A stretch of 64,000 bases of DNA from NCBI RefSeq assembly GCF_024347395.1, contig NZ_AP025472.1, positions 682,001 to 746,000 on the forward strand, read 5' to 3'. Position 1 is the first letter of the stretch. Every line of letters begins with the position of its first letter. Under the pieces are notes generated by a model. It was not told the DNA's origin and searched no databases. It was given only the letters and a program-made list of their open reading frames with translations. Origin of the DNA: Vibrio cortegadensis. Its GTDB lineage: Bacteria; Pseudomonadota; Gammaproteobacteria; Enterobacterales; Vibrionaceae. Of the stretch, positions 45,435 through 53,134 are shown piece by piece. A program made the translations under genes and the position numbers.

Positions 45435-47150
45435 TTATTTAAGCTGAGATAATAGATGATCAACAACAGTGTCCATTGCAACTGCGTCTTTATCACCTGT
45501 ACGACGGTTTTTGTATTCGAAGTTACCTTCGTCCATGCTGCGGTCACCAATAACGATAGTGTGAGGGATACCCACAAGTTCGATATCTTTGAACATAACA
45601 CCTGGGCGCTCTTTACGGTCATCAAATAATACTTCGATACCTTTGGCCGTTAGATCTGCGTATAGCTTTTCAGCCGCCTGTTTAACGCGCTCAGACTTGT
45701 GCATGTTCATTGGAACGATAGCTACTTGGAACGGCGCTAGTGCGTCTGGCCAAGTAATACCGAATTTATCGTGGTTTTGCTCGATAGCAGATGCAACAAC
45801 ACGTGAAACACCGATACCGTAACAACCCATTTCTAGGATTACGCTCTTACCATCAGGACCAAGCACGTTACAGTTCATTGCTTTAGAGTAAGTATTACCT
45901 AGTTGGAAGATGTGACCCACTTCGATACCGCGCTTAAGCTGGATAGTACCTTGACCACATGGGCTTGGATCGCCTTCAACAACGTTACGTAGGTCTTCAA
46001 CTTGAGCAAGCTCAACGTCACGACCCCAGTTGATGCCGAAGTAGTGCTTACCGTCTACGTTTGCGCCAGCGCCGAAGTCGCTCATTACAGCAACAGAGCG
46101 GTCAACGATGAATGGTAGCTCTAGGCCAACAGGGCCAAGTGAACCAGGACCTGCACCAACAAGTGCACGGATTGCAGCTTCATCAGCCATCTCTAGTGGA
46201 GAAGCAACCTGTGGAAGGTTTTCTGCTTTCACTTCGTTCAGTTCGTGGTCGCCACGGATGATTAGCGCGATGATATCAGCGTCTACTTCATCAGACGCTT
46301 TAACGAACAGAGTCTTAACTGTCTTCTCGATTGCTAGACCGTGTTGTTCTACAAGCTCAGCGATTGTTTTTGCATTTGGCGTATCTACCAGTTCCATCTC
46401 TTGAGTTGGCGCTGCAACTTCTTCTGTAGGAGCTAGTGCTTCTGCTTTCTCGATGTTCGCTGCGTAATCAGATTCAGAAGAGAATGCGATTAGATCTTCG
46501 CCGCTTTCAGCAAGAACGTGGAACTCTTGAGAGCCGCTGCCGCCGATTGCGCCAGAGTCTGCCAATACTGGACGGTACTCAAGGCCCATGCGGTCGAATG
46601 CTTTACAGTAAGCATCGTGCATCGCTTGGTAAGACTTTTCTAAGCCTTCTTTGTCGATATCAAAGCTGTACGCATCCATCATAGAGAATTCACGAGCACG
46701 CATTACGCCAAAACGAGGGCGGCGTTCATCACGGAATTTAGTCTGGATTTGGTACAGGTTTAGAGGTAGCTGTTTGTAAGAGCTGATCTCGTTACGTACT
46801 AGGCTTGTCACTACTTCTTCAGCTGTTGGGCTAAGAACGAATGGACGAGAGTGACGGTCAGTGAAACGAAGTAGCTCAGGCCCCATCTTTTCAGAACGGC
46901 CAGTCTCTTCCCAAAGCTCAAACGGTTGAACTACGGGCATCAAGATTTCAACGGCACCTGCATTATCGATCTCTTGGCGAACGATATTTTCGACTTTACG
47001 CAGTACACGTAGACCAGTAGGTAGCCAAGTATATAAACCTGAAGCTAGCTTACGGATCATACCTGCACGTAGCATCAGCTGGTGGCTGATAACTTCTGCG
47101 TCGTTTGGAGTCTCTTTCAGAGTAGAAAGAAGGTAGTTACTGGTACGCAT
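45435..47150 (-). CDS. proS: Prolyl-tRNA synthetase
   Basis: A 571-aa class II synthetase of the bacterial type. The aminoacylation domain (RTSNYLLSTLKETPNDAEV, PLNLYQIQTKFRDERRPRFG as motif 2) is split by a YbaK-like editing insertion at about residues 230-390. It ends with an HGTP anticodon-binding domain (FQVAIVPMN, DDRKERPGVMFKDIELVGIP). trmO lies 99 bases upstream on the same strand, repeating the E. coli trmO-proS neighbourhood. Confidence 0.98.
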   Translation of the reverse strand: MRTSNYLLSTLKETPNDAEVISHQLMLRAGMIRKLASGLYTWLPTGLRVLRKVENIVRQEIDNAGAVEILMPVVQPFELWEETGRSEKMGPELLRFTDRHSRPFVLSPTAEEVVTSLVRNEISSYKQLPLNLYQIQTKFRDERRPRFGVMRAREFSMMDAYSFDIDKEGLEKSYQAMHDAYCKAFDRMGLEYRPVLADSGAIGGSGSQEFHVLAESGEDLIAFSSESDYAANIEKAEALAPTEEVAAPTQEMELVDTPNAKTIAELVEQHGLAIEKTVKTLFVKASDEVDADIIALIIRGDHELNEVKAENLPQVASPLEMADEAAIRALVGAGPGSLGPVGLELPFIVDRSVAVMSDFGAGANVDGKHYFGINWGRDVELAQVEDLRNVVEGDPSPCGQGTIQLKRGIEVGHIFQLGNTYSKAMNCNVLGPDGKSVILEMGCYGIGVSRVVASAIEQNHDKFGITWPDALAPFQVAIVPMNMHKSERVKQAAEKLYADLTAKGIEVLFDDRKERPGVMFKDIELVGIPHTIVIGDRSMDEGNFEYKNRRTGDKDAVAMDTVVDHLLSQLK

Positions 47151-47249
47151 TCTATGGTATCCGTTTCATCATTGATAAAAGAAAATTTATTGTGCCTTTG
47201 CAGCAATAAATTGAATTGAGCTGATCATGATATCAGCCTAACAGCGATC

Positions 47250-47945
47250 TCAAAAGTGCTCAATGTGAGTTACTGTTATGAAAAGAGGGCCAACGGTGAA
47301 TTTTACGTTCAAATCGAACAAATTTACCGCATATTCCTTTTCATCTAGCTTGTTTTTTTTGTAGGCAGGTCGTGGATCTTGCCCAAGCACCTCTTTGATG
47401 ACTTGGATGATATGCTTCGCCTCGGGATGCTGGTTAAGCTTAGAGATCGCTTGTTCTGAAAAGTTGACTTCTAATATTTCAGGTTCTTCAGCCGCAAAGC
47501 CGCCTTTTGCATCTGGTATAGAATCGGAGTAGGGGATGTAGGGCTTAATATCAACAATCGGGGTGCCATTTACGAGATCAACACTGCCGAGATCTAACCA
47601 AGTTTGGTTGCCTTGTTGGGTCACGCCCTTTAATTCTACCGCAGACATTCCAATTCCATTGGGGCGAAATGTAGCTCGTGAGGCAAACACGCCAATTCGC
47701 TCATTTCCCCCTAAACGTGGTGGCCGAACGGTTGGTTTCCATCCTGCCGCTAAGTTTTTATCGAATAGAAACAGTAGCCAGATATGGCTAAATTGCTCGA
47801 TACCACGAACCGATTCGGGCAAATTGGCCTCTCCCATCAGTTTGATTCTTGCGGTCGCACTTGGAGTCAGACGCGGTTGGCGTGGTACGGCAAATTTTTC
47901 TTGGTAAGGGCTTTGGATGACGCCTATTGGTTCAATTGGATACAT
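47250..47945 (-). CDS. trmO: tRNA (N6-threonylcarbamoyladenosine(37)-N6)-methyltransferase TrmO
   Basis: A 231-aa SAM-dependent enzyme with a single beta-barrel that methylates t6A37 of tRNA-Thr to m6t6A. The signature IGVIQSPYQEKFAVPRQP and RPNGIGMSAVELKGV are visible. It acts on the same modified base that TcdA cyclises elsewhere in this window. It is followed by proS. Confidence 0.93.
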   Translation of the reverse strand: MYPIEPIGVIQSPYQEKFAVPRQPRLTPSATARIKLMGEANLPESVRGIEQFSHIWLLFLFDKNLAAGWKPTVRPPRLGGNERIGVFASRATFRPNGIGMSAVELKGVTQQGNQTWLDLGSVDLVNGTPIVDIKPYIPYSDSIPDAKGGFAAEEPEILEVNFSEQAISKLNQHPEAKHIIQVIKEVLGQDPRPAYKKNKLDEKEYAVNLFDLNVKFTVGPLFITVTHIEHF

Positions 47946-47983
47946 GGCTTTTTACTGTTTTAAGTATTCGAATAGTAATTATG

Positions 47984-48427
47984 TTATCGCTTGGCAAGGA
48001 TTCGGTCTAAATGGTTAGCAAACTCGCGGCGATCGGTTTGAGATAAAGTGCTTGGGCCACCGGTTTGAATACCGCTTGAACGCATGGTATCCATAAAATC
48101 TCGAATATTAAGTCGGGCTTTAATGGTCTCTTTGGTATATAGCTCACCACGGGAACTGAGTGCTTGACCACCCTTGGTAATGATTTCATCCGCAAGTGGA
48201 ATATCAGAAGTGATCACTAAGTCACCAACTTCTGTACGCCTAACAATTTCATTATCAGCTATATCAAAACCACTTGGGACTTGGAGCGAATGAATATTGG
48301 CGCGTTTTGGTACAGGGACGACATGGTTGGCAACAAAGGTGCACTCTACGCCAGTTCTTTCCGCTGCTCGAACGATAGTTTCTCTAATTACTTTTGGACA
48401 CGCGTCGGCATCAACCCAAATCTTCAT
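47984..48427 (-). CDS. yaiI: YaiI/YqxD family protein (DUF188)
   Basis: A 147-aa protein with a PIN-like NYN-type fold start, MKIWVDADACPKVIRETIVRAAERTG, and DLVITSDIPLADEIITKGG, both conserved in the family. A nuclease-like role is suspected from the fold but is unproved. It is 38 bases upstream of trmO and 12 bases downstream of the next gene, so it belongs to a small operon. Confidence 0.88.
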   Translation of the reverse strand: MKIWVDADACPKVIRETIVRAAERTGVECTFVANHVVPVPKRANIHSLQVPSGFDIADNEIVRRTEVGDLVITSDIPLADEIITKGGQALSSRGELYTKETIKARLNIRDFMDTMRSSGIQTGGPSTLSQTDRREFANHLDRILAKR

Positions 48428-48439
48428 TGGTCAGTATTC

Positions 48440-48724
48440 CTATTTATTTTCTTGGTTTTCTAATGCTTCGATACGAGCGGTTAGTGCCTTTACTTGAGCC
48501 TCTAACTGCGCGATTTTATCTTGTGTGGAATCTGCTGTTTGAGCTATTTCCACTTTAGGTACTCGATGATTATTTTTCCAACTTTTGATAGTCGCAATTA
48601 ATGCTGGCATCGGAACCGGAGAACTTAAACGAGCCTTGACGATGGCAACAGTTGGTTCTTTTCCTTGTTCTTTCAATGTCTGCAGCACATTTTCAAGCTC
48701 TGCCGATATATCTTTAGTTAACAT
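48440..48724 (-). CDS. Small KfrA-like coiled-coil protein
   Basis: A 94-aa protein with an N-terminal helical domain (AELENVLQTLKEQGKEPTVAIVKARLSS) that resembles the DNA-binding part of KfrA-type proteins. The C-terminal coiled coil has regular leucines (KIAQLEAQVKALTARIEALE). ATG 48724 has GAGGG at five-base spacing; an ATG at 48736 is less favoured. The function is not known. It heads the yaiI-trmO-proS group. Confidence 0.7.
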   Translation of the reverse strand: MLTKDISAELENVLQTLKEQGKEPTVAIVKARLSSPVPMPALIATIKSWKNNHRVPKVEIAQTADSTQDKIAQLEAQVKALTARIEALENQENK

Positions 48725-48845
48725 TTGAACCCTCATCGTTGGTTTGAGTGCATGCTACTATTTTTGCTTGGATTAGGCGAATCCGTTCATTATTGGGTTG
48801 TGATTGTAGCGGTACTTTTGATAAATGGGAAAATAAGAGATTGCT

Positions 48846-48863
48846 TGTAAGAGATCGCTTACA
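48846..48863 (+). promoter_or_regulatory. VarA/GacA/UvrY binding site
   Basis: TGTAAG-AGATCG-CTTACA is a perfect match to the TGTAAG-N6-CTTACA activator box found upstream of CsrB/RsmZ-type genes. It is about 160 bases before the predicted start of the sRNA, a normal distance for this family. Confidence 0.85.
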
Positions 48864-48988
48864 AAGGTGTAAGTAAAAGTGATTTTACCCATGCGATATG
48901 GCTAATGGTTTTACCATAACCTGTTGAATAATATGGCCTATGTATTTTTTTGAATGATTTGAGATAATTTAATATTGCTCAAGGTCCA

Positions 48989-49016
48989 TTGAGATGGTGC
49001 TAAAAAAGCGTAAATT
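48989..49016 (+). promoter_or_regulatory. csrB promoter
   Basis: TTGAGA (48989-48994) and TAAATT (49011-49016), spaced by 16 bases, precede the predicted 5' end at 49024. Confidence 0.5.
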
Positions 49017-49023
49017 AGACCTT

Positions 49024-49431
49024 GTCGAAAGGGAAGCGGCACGGAACAGGAAACAACCACGGATTTGGTTATCTTCTAGGATGAAGATTTGATTATTCAG
49101 GACGAGTAATCAGCATGGAGCGAAGGACATTGTACGGACGCAACAGTCGATAGGATATTGGCTGCAAAGGAATGACAATGGACACCTTTAGGATAAAGGT
49201 TAGGAACAACATCAGGATGATGTAAGGGATACCGCTCAAGGAACAAGTGACGTGAGTTAGCTAGGATTTGTTAACTGTCAGGATGACTAGGACACCGCTA
49301 GGATGGCGAAGTAAAGGAAAGAGCTGAAAGAATCAGCCACTATTACGGACGATGCATGGAGCATAAACAAGTAGCCGGATCGCTGCGGGTAAGACTACAG
49401 CCCTGATACCTCGGTATCAGGGCTTTCTTAT
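49024..49431 (+). ncRNA. csrB: CsrB-family regulatory sRNA
   Basis: This roughly 408-base non-coding RNA is packed with the CsrA recognition core. I count about 25 GGA triplets by eye, about 15 of them as AGGA, many in small hairpin loops such as TCAGGATGA. It would sequester the translational regulator CsrA. The 5' start TGTCGAAAGGGAAG resembles E. coli CsrB (GTCGACAGGGAG). The 3' part ACAAGTAGCCGGATCGCTGCG matches the E. coli AAAAGTAGCTGGAATGCTGCG segment. It ends in a strong terminator. Vibrio species carry several Csr RNAs (CsrB, C, D), so the exact letter is uncertain. A VarA box lies upstream, so VarS/VarA control is expected. Confidence 0.92.
49399..49431 (+). terminator. csrB terminator
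   Basis: GCCCTGATAC-CTCG-GTATCAGGGC is a perfect ten-bp stem with a tetraloop followed by TTTCTTAT. Confidence 0.92.
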
Positions 49432-49513
49432 ATTCCAACGTTTTTTGTTCCGTGGTCAATGTTTTATCCCGAATGGTATGAGAAAATTTCGGAACTGATA
49501 CAAGGAATGTAAA

Positions 49514-50017
49514 ATGACGATTGCGACCACCAGAACTCTGCTCACCCCATATACAGAGACCCTAGAAGCTGACTTTGTAATTTTGAATTGCAATGCGATT
49601 AATCGCGCTCAAATGAATGGAGCACACTCTGTTTCGTCAGCAAAAAAACTATTTCAAACCGTGCTTAATGACCCATCATTATACGCAATGGCGGTACTGG
49701 ATAATAAAAACCGAGACTATTTAGGGCATGTGTTTTTACAGCATTCTGATGATGGTCTTGCGGAGTTGGGGTTTATTTTTGATCGTTCTCACTGGGGGAA
49801 AGGCATTGGATTTGAAGCCCTTAAAGCTTTTCTATCGAAAGCGTGTTGGGAGCTTTCATTAATGGAAGTGTATGCAACGGTTAATGTTGGACATCAACCG
49901 TCGATACGTATACTTGAAAAATTAGGGTTTAAACAAGGCGAAGTGAAATCTGATATTCATGGACCATATTATGAGTACCGATTTACATCCGATGCGGTGG
50001 TAAGTGAAACTGCATAG
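49514..50017 (+). CDS. GNAT family N-acetyltransferase (RimJ/RimL-like)
   Basis: A 167-aa acetyltransferase. The acetyl-CoA loop HWGKGIGFEALKAFL and the following VYATVNVGHQPSIRILEKLGF block are typical of the RimJ/RimL branch. The substrate is unknown. It lies just after the sRNA terminator. Its 3' end overlaps the convergent DUF3301 gene by 35 bases. Confidence 0.87.
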   Translation: MTIATTRTLLTPYTETLEADFVILNCNAINRAQMNGAHSVSSAKKLFQTVLNDPSLYAMAVLDNKNRDYLGHVFLQHSDDGLAELGFIFDRSHWGKGIGFEALKAFLSKACWELSLMEVYATVNVGHQPSIRILEKLGFKQGEVKSDIHGPYYEYRFTSDAVVSETA

Positions 50018-50282
50018 GACGAAAGCCGACCATGGTTAATTGACCTTGGTAGCAATCATCTCCAAGCGCTGAAAACTCAAAATTGTAGACAGTATGCCAG
50101 CGCCAATTGCCTTGAGGTGTTTTTAGCTTATGGCCACCAAACGCAACACTAACCATTTGAAGTTCTAACTGCTCACACTTCCTTGTTACGGCTGCTTTTG
50201 CGAGTTCTGATTGCCTTCTCTGTTGCCAGAAAAGAAAGCACCCAAAACTGAGCAGTAGTATCGACAGTAGATCTCCGATCAT
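49983..50282 (-). CDS. DUF3301 family membrane-anchored protein
   Basis: A 99-aa protein with an N-terminal membrane helix (MIGDLLSILLLSFGCFLFW) and a soluble domain ending LTMVGFRPMQFHLPPHRM, typical of DUF3301. It is the second gene of a pair after the DUF3549 gene (10 bases apart). No function is known. Confidence 0.82.
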   Translation of the reverse strand: MIGDLLSILLLSFGCFLFWQQRRQSELAKAAVTRKCEQLELQMVSVAFGGHKLKTPQGNWRWHTVYNFEFSALGDDCYQGQLTMVGFRPMQFHLPPHRM

Positions 50283-50292
50283 GAAATTCCCT

Positions 50293-51330
50293 CTATGATT
50301 TTGTCGCTTTTTGCAGATTCATTAGCGCAGAGCCTAGTTCTTGAGATGGATTGGAATGAAGAAGCGGTAACATGACCATTCTTAATTCTGGCAACATCAC
50401 TAGATCTGCAAATAATTGATTAAATAGAGCCTGATTGCCACTTTGAGCTAATCTTAGTAAATATTTTTCTGCGGTTTTGCTTTCTGACAAAGCCTGCCAT
50501 GTTCTACCTGCTATTGCGATTAACACTTCAGGATGACTCAACCTTGGGCTTGCTAAGATACCGTCAATGATTGGCTGGTATATATTTTTGCTAGTACCCG
50601 ATAGTGCTCGAGCATAAGCCGAGAGTAGAAATAGATCAGGATCTTGAGAATCAATTTGTTGCTGTGCTAACTCTTGGATTTTTAGCGCTAACTTTTCAGG
50701 TAGTGTTGAGTGCTCTAAAGCTCCCAGTACACCATATAGTGGTTCATTTGCGATATGTGCTAGTGCTTTTCGCATCATTAAACCGTTCTGATCACGATCT
50801 AATCGGGCACAAATATCAGTAATGCCTTGAAGTCCAACGGTTTGCCAATTTGCCCAGCCTAAACCACCAGAGAAGTAATGTTGGGCGTGTTCATAATATT
50901 GACTTGTCGCAAGGTTTAAGTGAGCTCTGACTTGGCTGTGAAAAACGGCCATCTTGTCATCAGCGGGTTTAAACGTATAAGGATTATTCGCTAGCTTATC
51001 TTGCTGCTCTTCTGTCATATTGCTATTGATACGACTTCCCATCGCTTCGATAACATATTTCAGGAAATTACCCACCTCAGCTTGCTCTAGAAGACCTCGT
51101 TCGTCTAAAGAGAACTTCAGAAACCAAATCCATGGCTGATTATTGTCATTCCAGTAAGCGATTCCGATATGTGCATGTCTTTGACTTGGGAATGGATACG
51201 GCTGTTTGCCCGCCTCAACATTTTCGAATTGTTGGCTGTCGATGGTTTGAATTCGGCGACCTAAATCAAAAATCTTATACTGACATTGGCTATCTTGTAA
51301 CAATTGGCTAAGGGTGTGAATGGTTTCCAT
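50293..51330 (-). CDS. DUF3549 family protein
   Basis: A 345-aa protein of the DUF3549 family, found with DUF3301 in vibrios. The start METIHTLSQLLQDSQCQYKIFDLGRRI is conserved. The rest looks like a helical repeat (LAHIANEPLYGVLGALEHSTLPEKL and similar). A TTG at 51336 has AGGA at good spacing and could be the true start; the difference is two residues. Function unknown. Confidence 0.82.
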   Translation of the reverse strand: METIHTLSQLLQDSQCQYKIFDLGRRIQTIDSQQFENVEAGKQPYPFPSQRHAHIGIAYWNDNNQPWIWFLKFSLDERGLLEQAEVGNFLKYVIEAMGSRINSNMTEEQQDKLANNPYTFKPADDKMAVFHSQVRAHLNLATSQYYEHAQHYFSGGLGWANWQTVGLQGITDICARLDRDQNGLMMRKALAHIANEPLYGVLGALEHSTLPEKLALKIQELAQQQIDSQDPDLFLLSAYARALSGTSKNIYQPIIDGILASPRLSHPEVLIAIAGRTWQALSESKTAEKYLLRLAQSGNQALFNQLFADLVMLPELRMVMLPLLHSNPSQELGSALMNLQKATKS

Positions 51331-51418
51331 GGGCAATAAGGTCCTAACTTTCTTTACTCAATAGATGGTACTCTATGGCACAAATTCAAGGTTAGTAAAC
51401 AAAATAACTTGGTGAACA

Positions 51419-51733
51419 ATGACCACAGCGGCAAAGATAACGAATATTTTAAATGAATTGGAACATCAGATGCGCAAACTGGGTGTCTGGCAGGCGACAA
51501 AACCAACCGATGACGCTTTAGCCAGTCGGGAACCTTTTTCCATTGATACATTACAACCCGAGCAGTGGTTACAGTGGATCTTTATTGCCAAAATTCGTCA
51601 ACTCATTGAGTTAAATCAGCCGTTACCGAAAGGCTTTGAAATGTCGCCTTATTTTTCTGAAGTGTGGAAAGAGCGCCAAGAAATGCAGCCTCTTCTACTA
51701 TTAATTGAATCGATAGAAAAGGCTTGCCATTAA
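51419..51733 (+). CDS. yqcC: YqcC family protein
   Basis: A 104-aa protein of the YqcC family, mainly helical, with the conserved EQWLQWIFIAKIRQLIELNQPLP segment. Its last base is shared with the truC start (TAATG), so translation is coupled. The yqcC-truC arrangement is the same as in E. coli. Confidence 0.9.
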   Translation: MTTAAKITNILNELEHQMRKLGVWQATKPTDDALASREPFSIDTLQPEQWLQWIFIAKIRQLIELNQPLPKGFEMSPYFSEVWKERQEMQPLLLLIESIEKACH

Positions 51734-52497
51734 TGCTCGATATTATTTTTCAAGACGAATATTTTGTTGCGGTCAATAAGCCTGCGGGTATGTTAGTGCA
51801 CCGTTCTTGGCTTGATAAGCATGAAACTCAATTCGTCATGCAAACGCTGCGTGATCAAATCGGGCAACATGTATTTCCTTTACACCGATTGGATAGACCG
51901 ACATCTGGTGTGTTGGTTTTCGCACTTTCTAGTGAGGTTGCCTCACAAGTGATGCCAATGTTTGCCAATCATGAGATGCAGAAGACCTACCACGCTATTG
52001 TTCGAGGCTGGATCGAAGAGGGAGCTACTCTCGATTACCCTTTGAAAGTGGAATTGGATAAAATTGCAGATAAGTTTGCGAAAGAAGATAAAGAGCCTCA
52101 AGAAGCGGTGACTGCCTATGAGCCGTTAGCCAAAGTTGAAATTCCATATTCAACGGGGCGCTTTCCTACGAGTCGCTACGGGTTAGTTGAAATGGCTCCA
52201 AAGACAGGGAGAAAGCATCAACTTCGCAGGCATATGGCCCATTTAAGGCACCCTATTGTCGGTGATACGTCTCATGGTGATGGGAAGCATAATAAACTCT
52301 TTCGAGAGAATTTAGAGTCGCATCGTTTATTACTTCACGCTTCAGAGCTGCGTTTTATTCACCCATTCACTCAACAAGAGTTGGTATTAAAGGCGAAGTT
52401 CGATGAAACATGGTTGGCGTTGTTTGAACGATTTGAGTGGCAAGATATTCTTGAGAAGCGAGAAGCGAGAAGCGAGAAGCTAAAGATTAAAGATTAA
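51733..52497 (+). CDS. truC: tRNA pseudouridine(65) synthase TruC
   Basis: A 254-aa RluA-family pseudouridine synthase that modifies U65 in tRNA-Ile and tRNA-Asp. The catalytic Asp is in HRLDRPTSGVLVF. KPAGMLVHRSWLDKHE and PKTGRKHQLRRHMAHLRHPIVGD are family motifs. The C-terminus (EKREARSEKLKIKD) is encoded entirely by a heptanucleotide tandem array, including the stop codon. The tail is therefore probably strain-variable. ATG 51733 is chosen over a TTG at 51724. Confidence 0.93.
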   Translation: MLDIIFQDEYFVAVNKPAGMLVHRSWLDKHETQFVMQTLRDQIGQHVFPLHRLDRPTSGVLVFALSSEVASQVMPMFANHEMQKTYHAIVRGWIEEGATLDYPLKVELDKIADKFAKEDKEPQEAVTAYEPLAKVEIPYSTGRFPTSRYGLVEMAPKTGRKHQLRRHMAHLRHPIVGDTSHGDGKHNKLFRENLESHRLLLHASELRFIHPFTQQELVLKAKFDETWLALFERFEWQDILEKREARSEKLKIKD

Positions 52498-52529
52498 AGA
52501 TTAAAGATTAAAGATTAAAGATTAAAGAT
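52453..52529. repeat. Heptanucleotide array (GAGAAGC)4(TAAAGAT)7 at the truC end
   Basis: Four GAGAAGC units (52453-52480) run directly into seven TAAAGAT units (52481-52529) and a partial copy. The truC stop at 52495-52497 is inside the second array. Confidence 0.95.
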
Positions 52530-52537
52530 TAAAGTAT

Positions 52538-52574
52538 AAAAGGGCGAGGCACAGTGGTGTGACTCGCCCTTTTT
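52538..52574 (+). terminator. Bidirectional terminator between truC and DUF3461
   Basis: AAAAGGGCGAG pairs with CTCGCCCTTTTT across a 14-base loop, with A and T runs suited to both convergent genes. Confidence 0.85.
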
Positions 52575-52589
52575 CAGTTTCAAATAAGG

Positions 52590-52973
52590 TTATTTCAATT
52601 TTTCTAAGTCAGCTTCAATCTCAGCGATTTTACTCGATACGACTTTCTCAAGGTGACGCAAGTCGGTGAGGATCTTCTGTTTTACGTCGAGCTCTGGCGC
52701 TTTAATTGGTTTGGTAATTTTGTTTAATTCATCAATCACCAAGGTTAGATTTCTATTAATCTCAGTGACTTCTTTGTATTGATGGCTACCGCTGTCGACC
52801 AGTACATTCTTAATTTGACGCGGATATTTGAATTTTACACTTTTAGCAAAAAGCTCACCTTTTTGTTTATGAAAATAGATCTTCAAAACATCTTTGTGAG
52901 CTTCTTGACGTAGGGAATAACGCTCAATTTGTTTAGGGTCTTGAATGCCTAAACCAGTGAGGTTTGGATACAT
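52590..52973 (-). CDS. DUF3461 family protein
   Basis: A 127-aa protein with the conserved start MYPNLTGLGIQDPKQIERYSLRQEA of DUF3461. The N-terminal half is mixed and the last 60 residues are a coiled-coil-like helix (LRHLEKVVSSKIAEIEADLEKLK). Function unknown. Monocistronic. Confidence 0.87.
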   Translation of the reverse strand: MYPNLTGLGIQDPKQIERYSLRQEAHKDVLKIYFHKQKGELFAKSVKFKYPRQIKNVLVDSGSHQYKEVTEINRNLTLVIDELNKITKPIKAPELDVKQKILTDLRHLEKVVSSKIAEIEADLEKLK

Positions 52974-53134
52974 AAGTTACCTCTATAATTAACATCAGTG
53001 ACATAAACCAATGTAGCAGCCTAACTGTGTGGTAGATAGATGATCTTTAGGCTTGAGTGATAAGTTGTGGGCAAGATCGCGATTAATTTTTCATCTTAAT
53101 CTCGCTCACAACGTACGCATAACGATATTAGGTA

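Larger units (their letters stand above)
48737..49023. promoter_or_regulatory. csrB upstream control region
   Basis: This 287-bp region holds the VarA/GacA box and the promoter of the sRNA gene. A long distance between activator site and promoter is usual for csr RNA genes. No ORF is seen. Confidence 0.65.

Noticed and set aside
49024..49431. Reading the GGA-rich stretch as a repeat array or a decayed gene
   Set aside because: The repeated GGA motifs sit in hairpin-like contexts and are followed by a terminator, with CsrB-like ends, so an sRNA explains them better.
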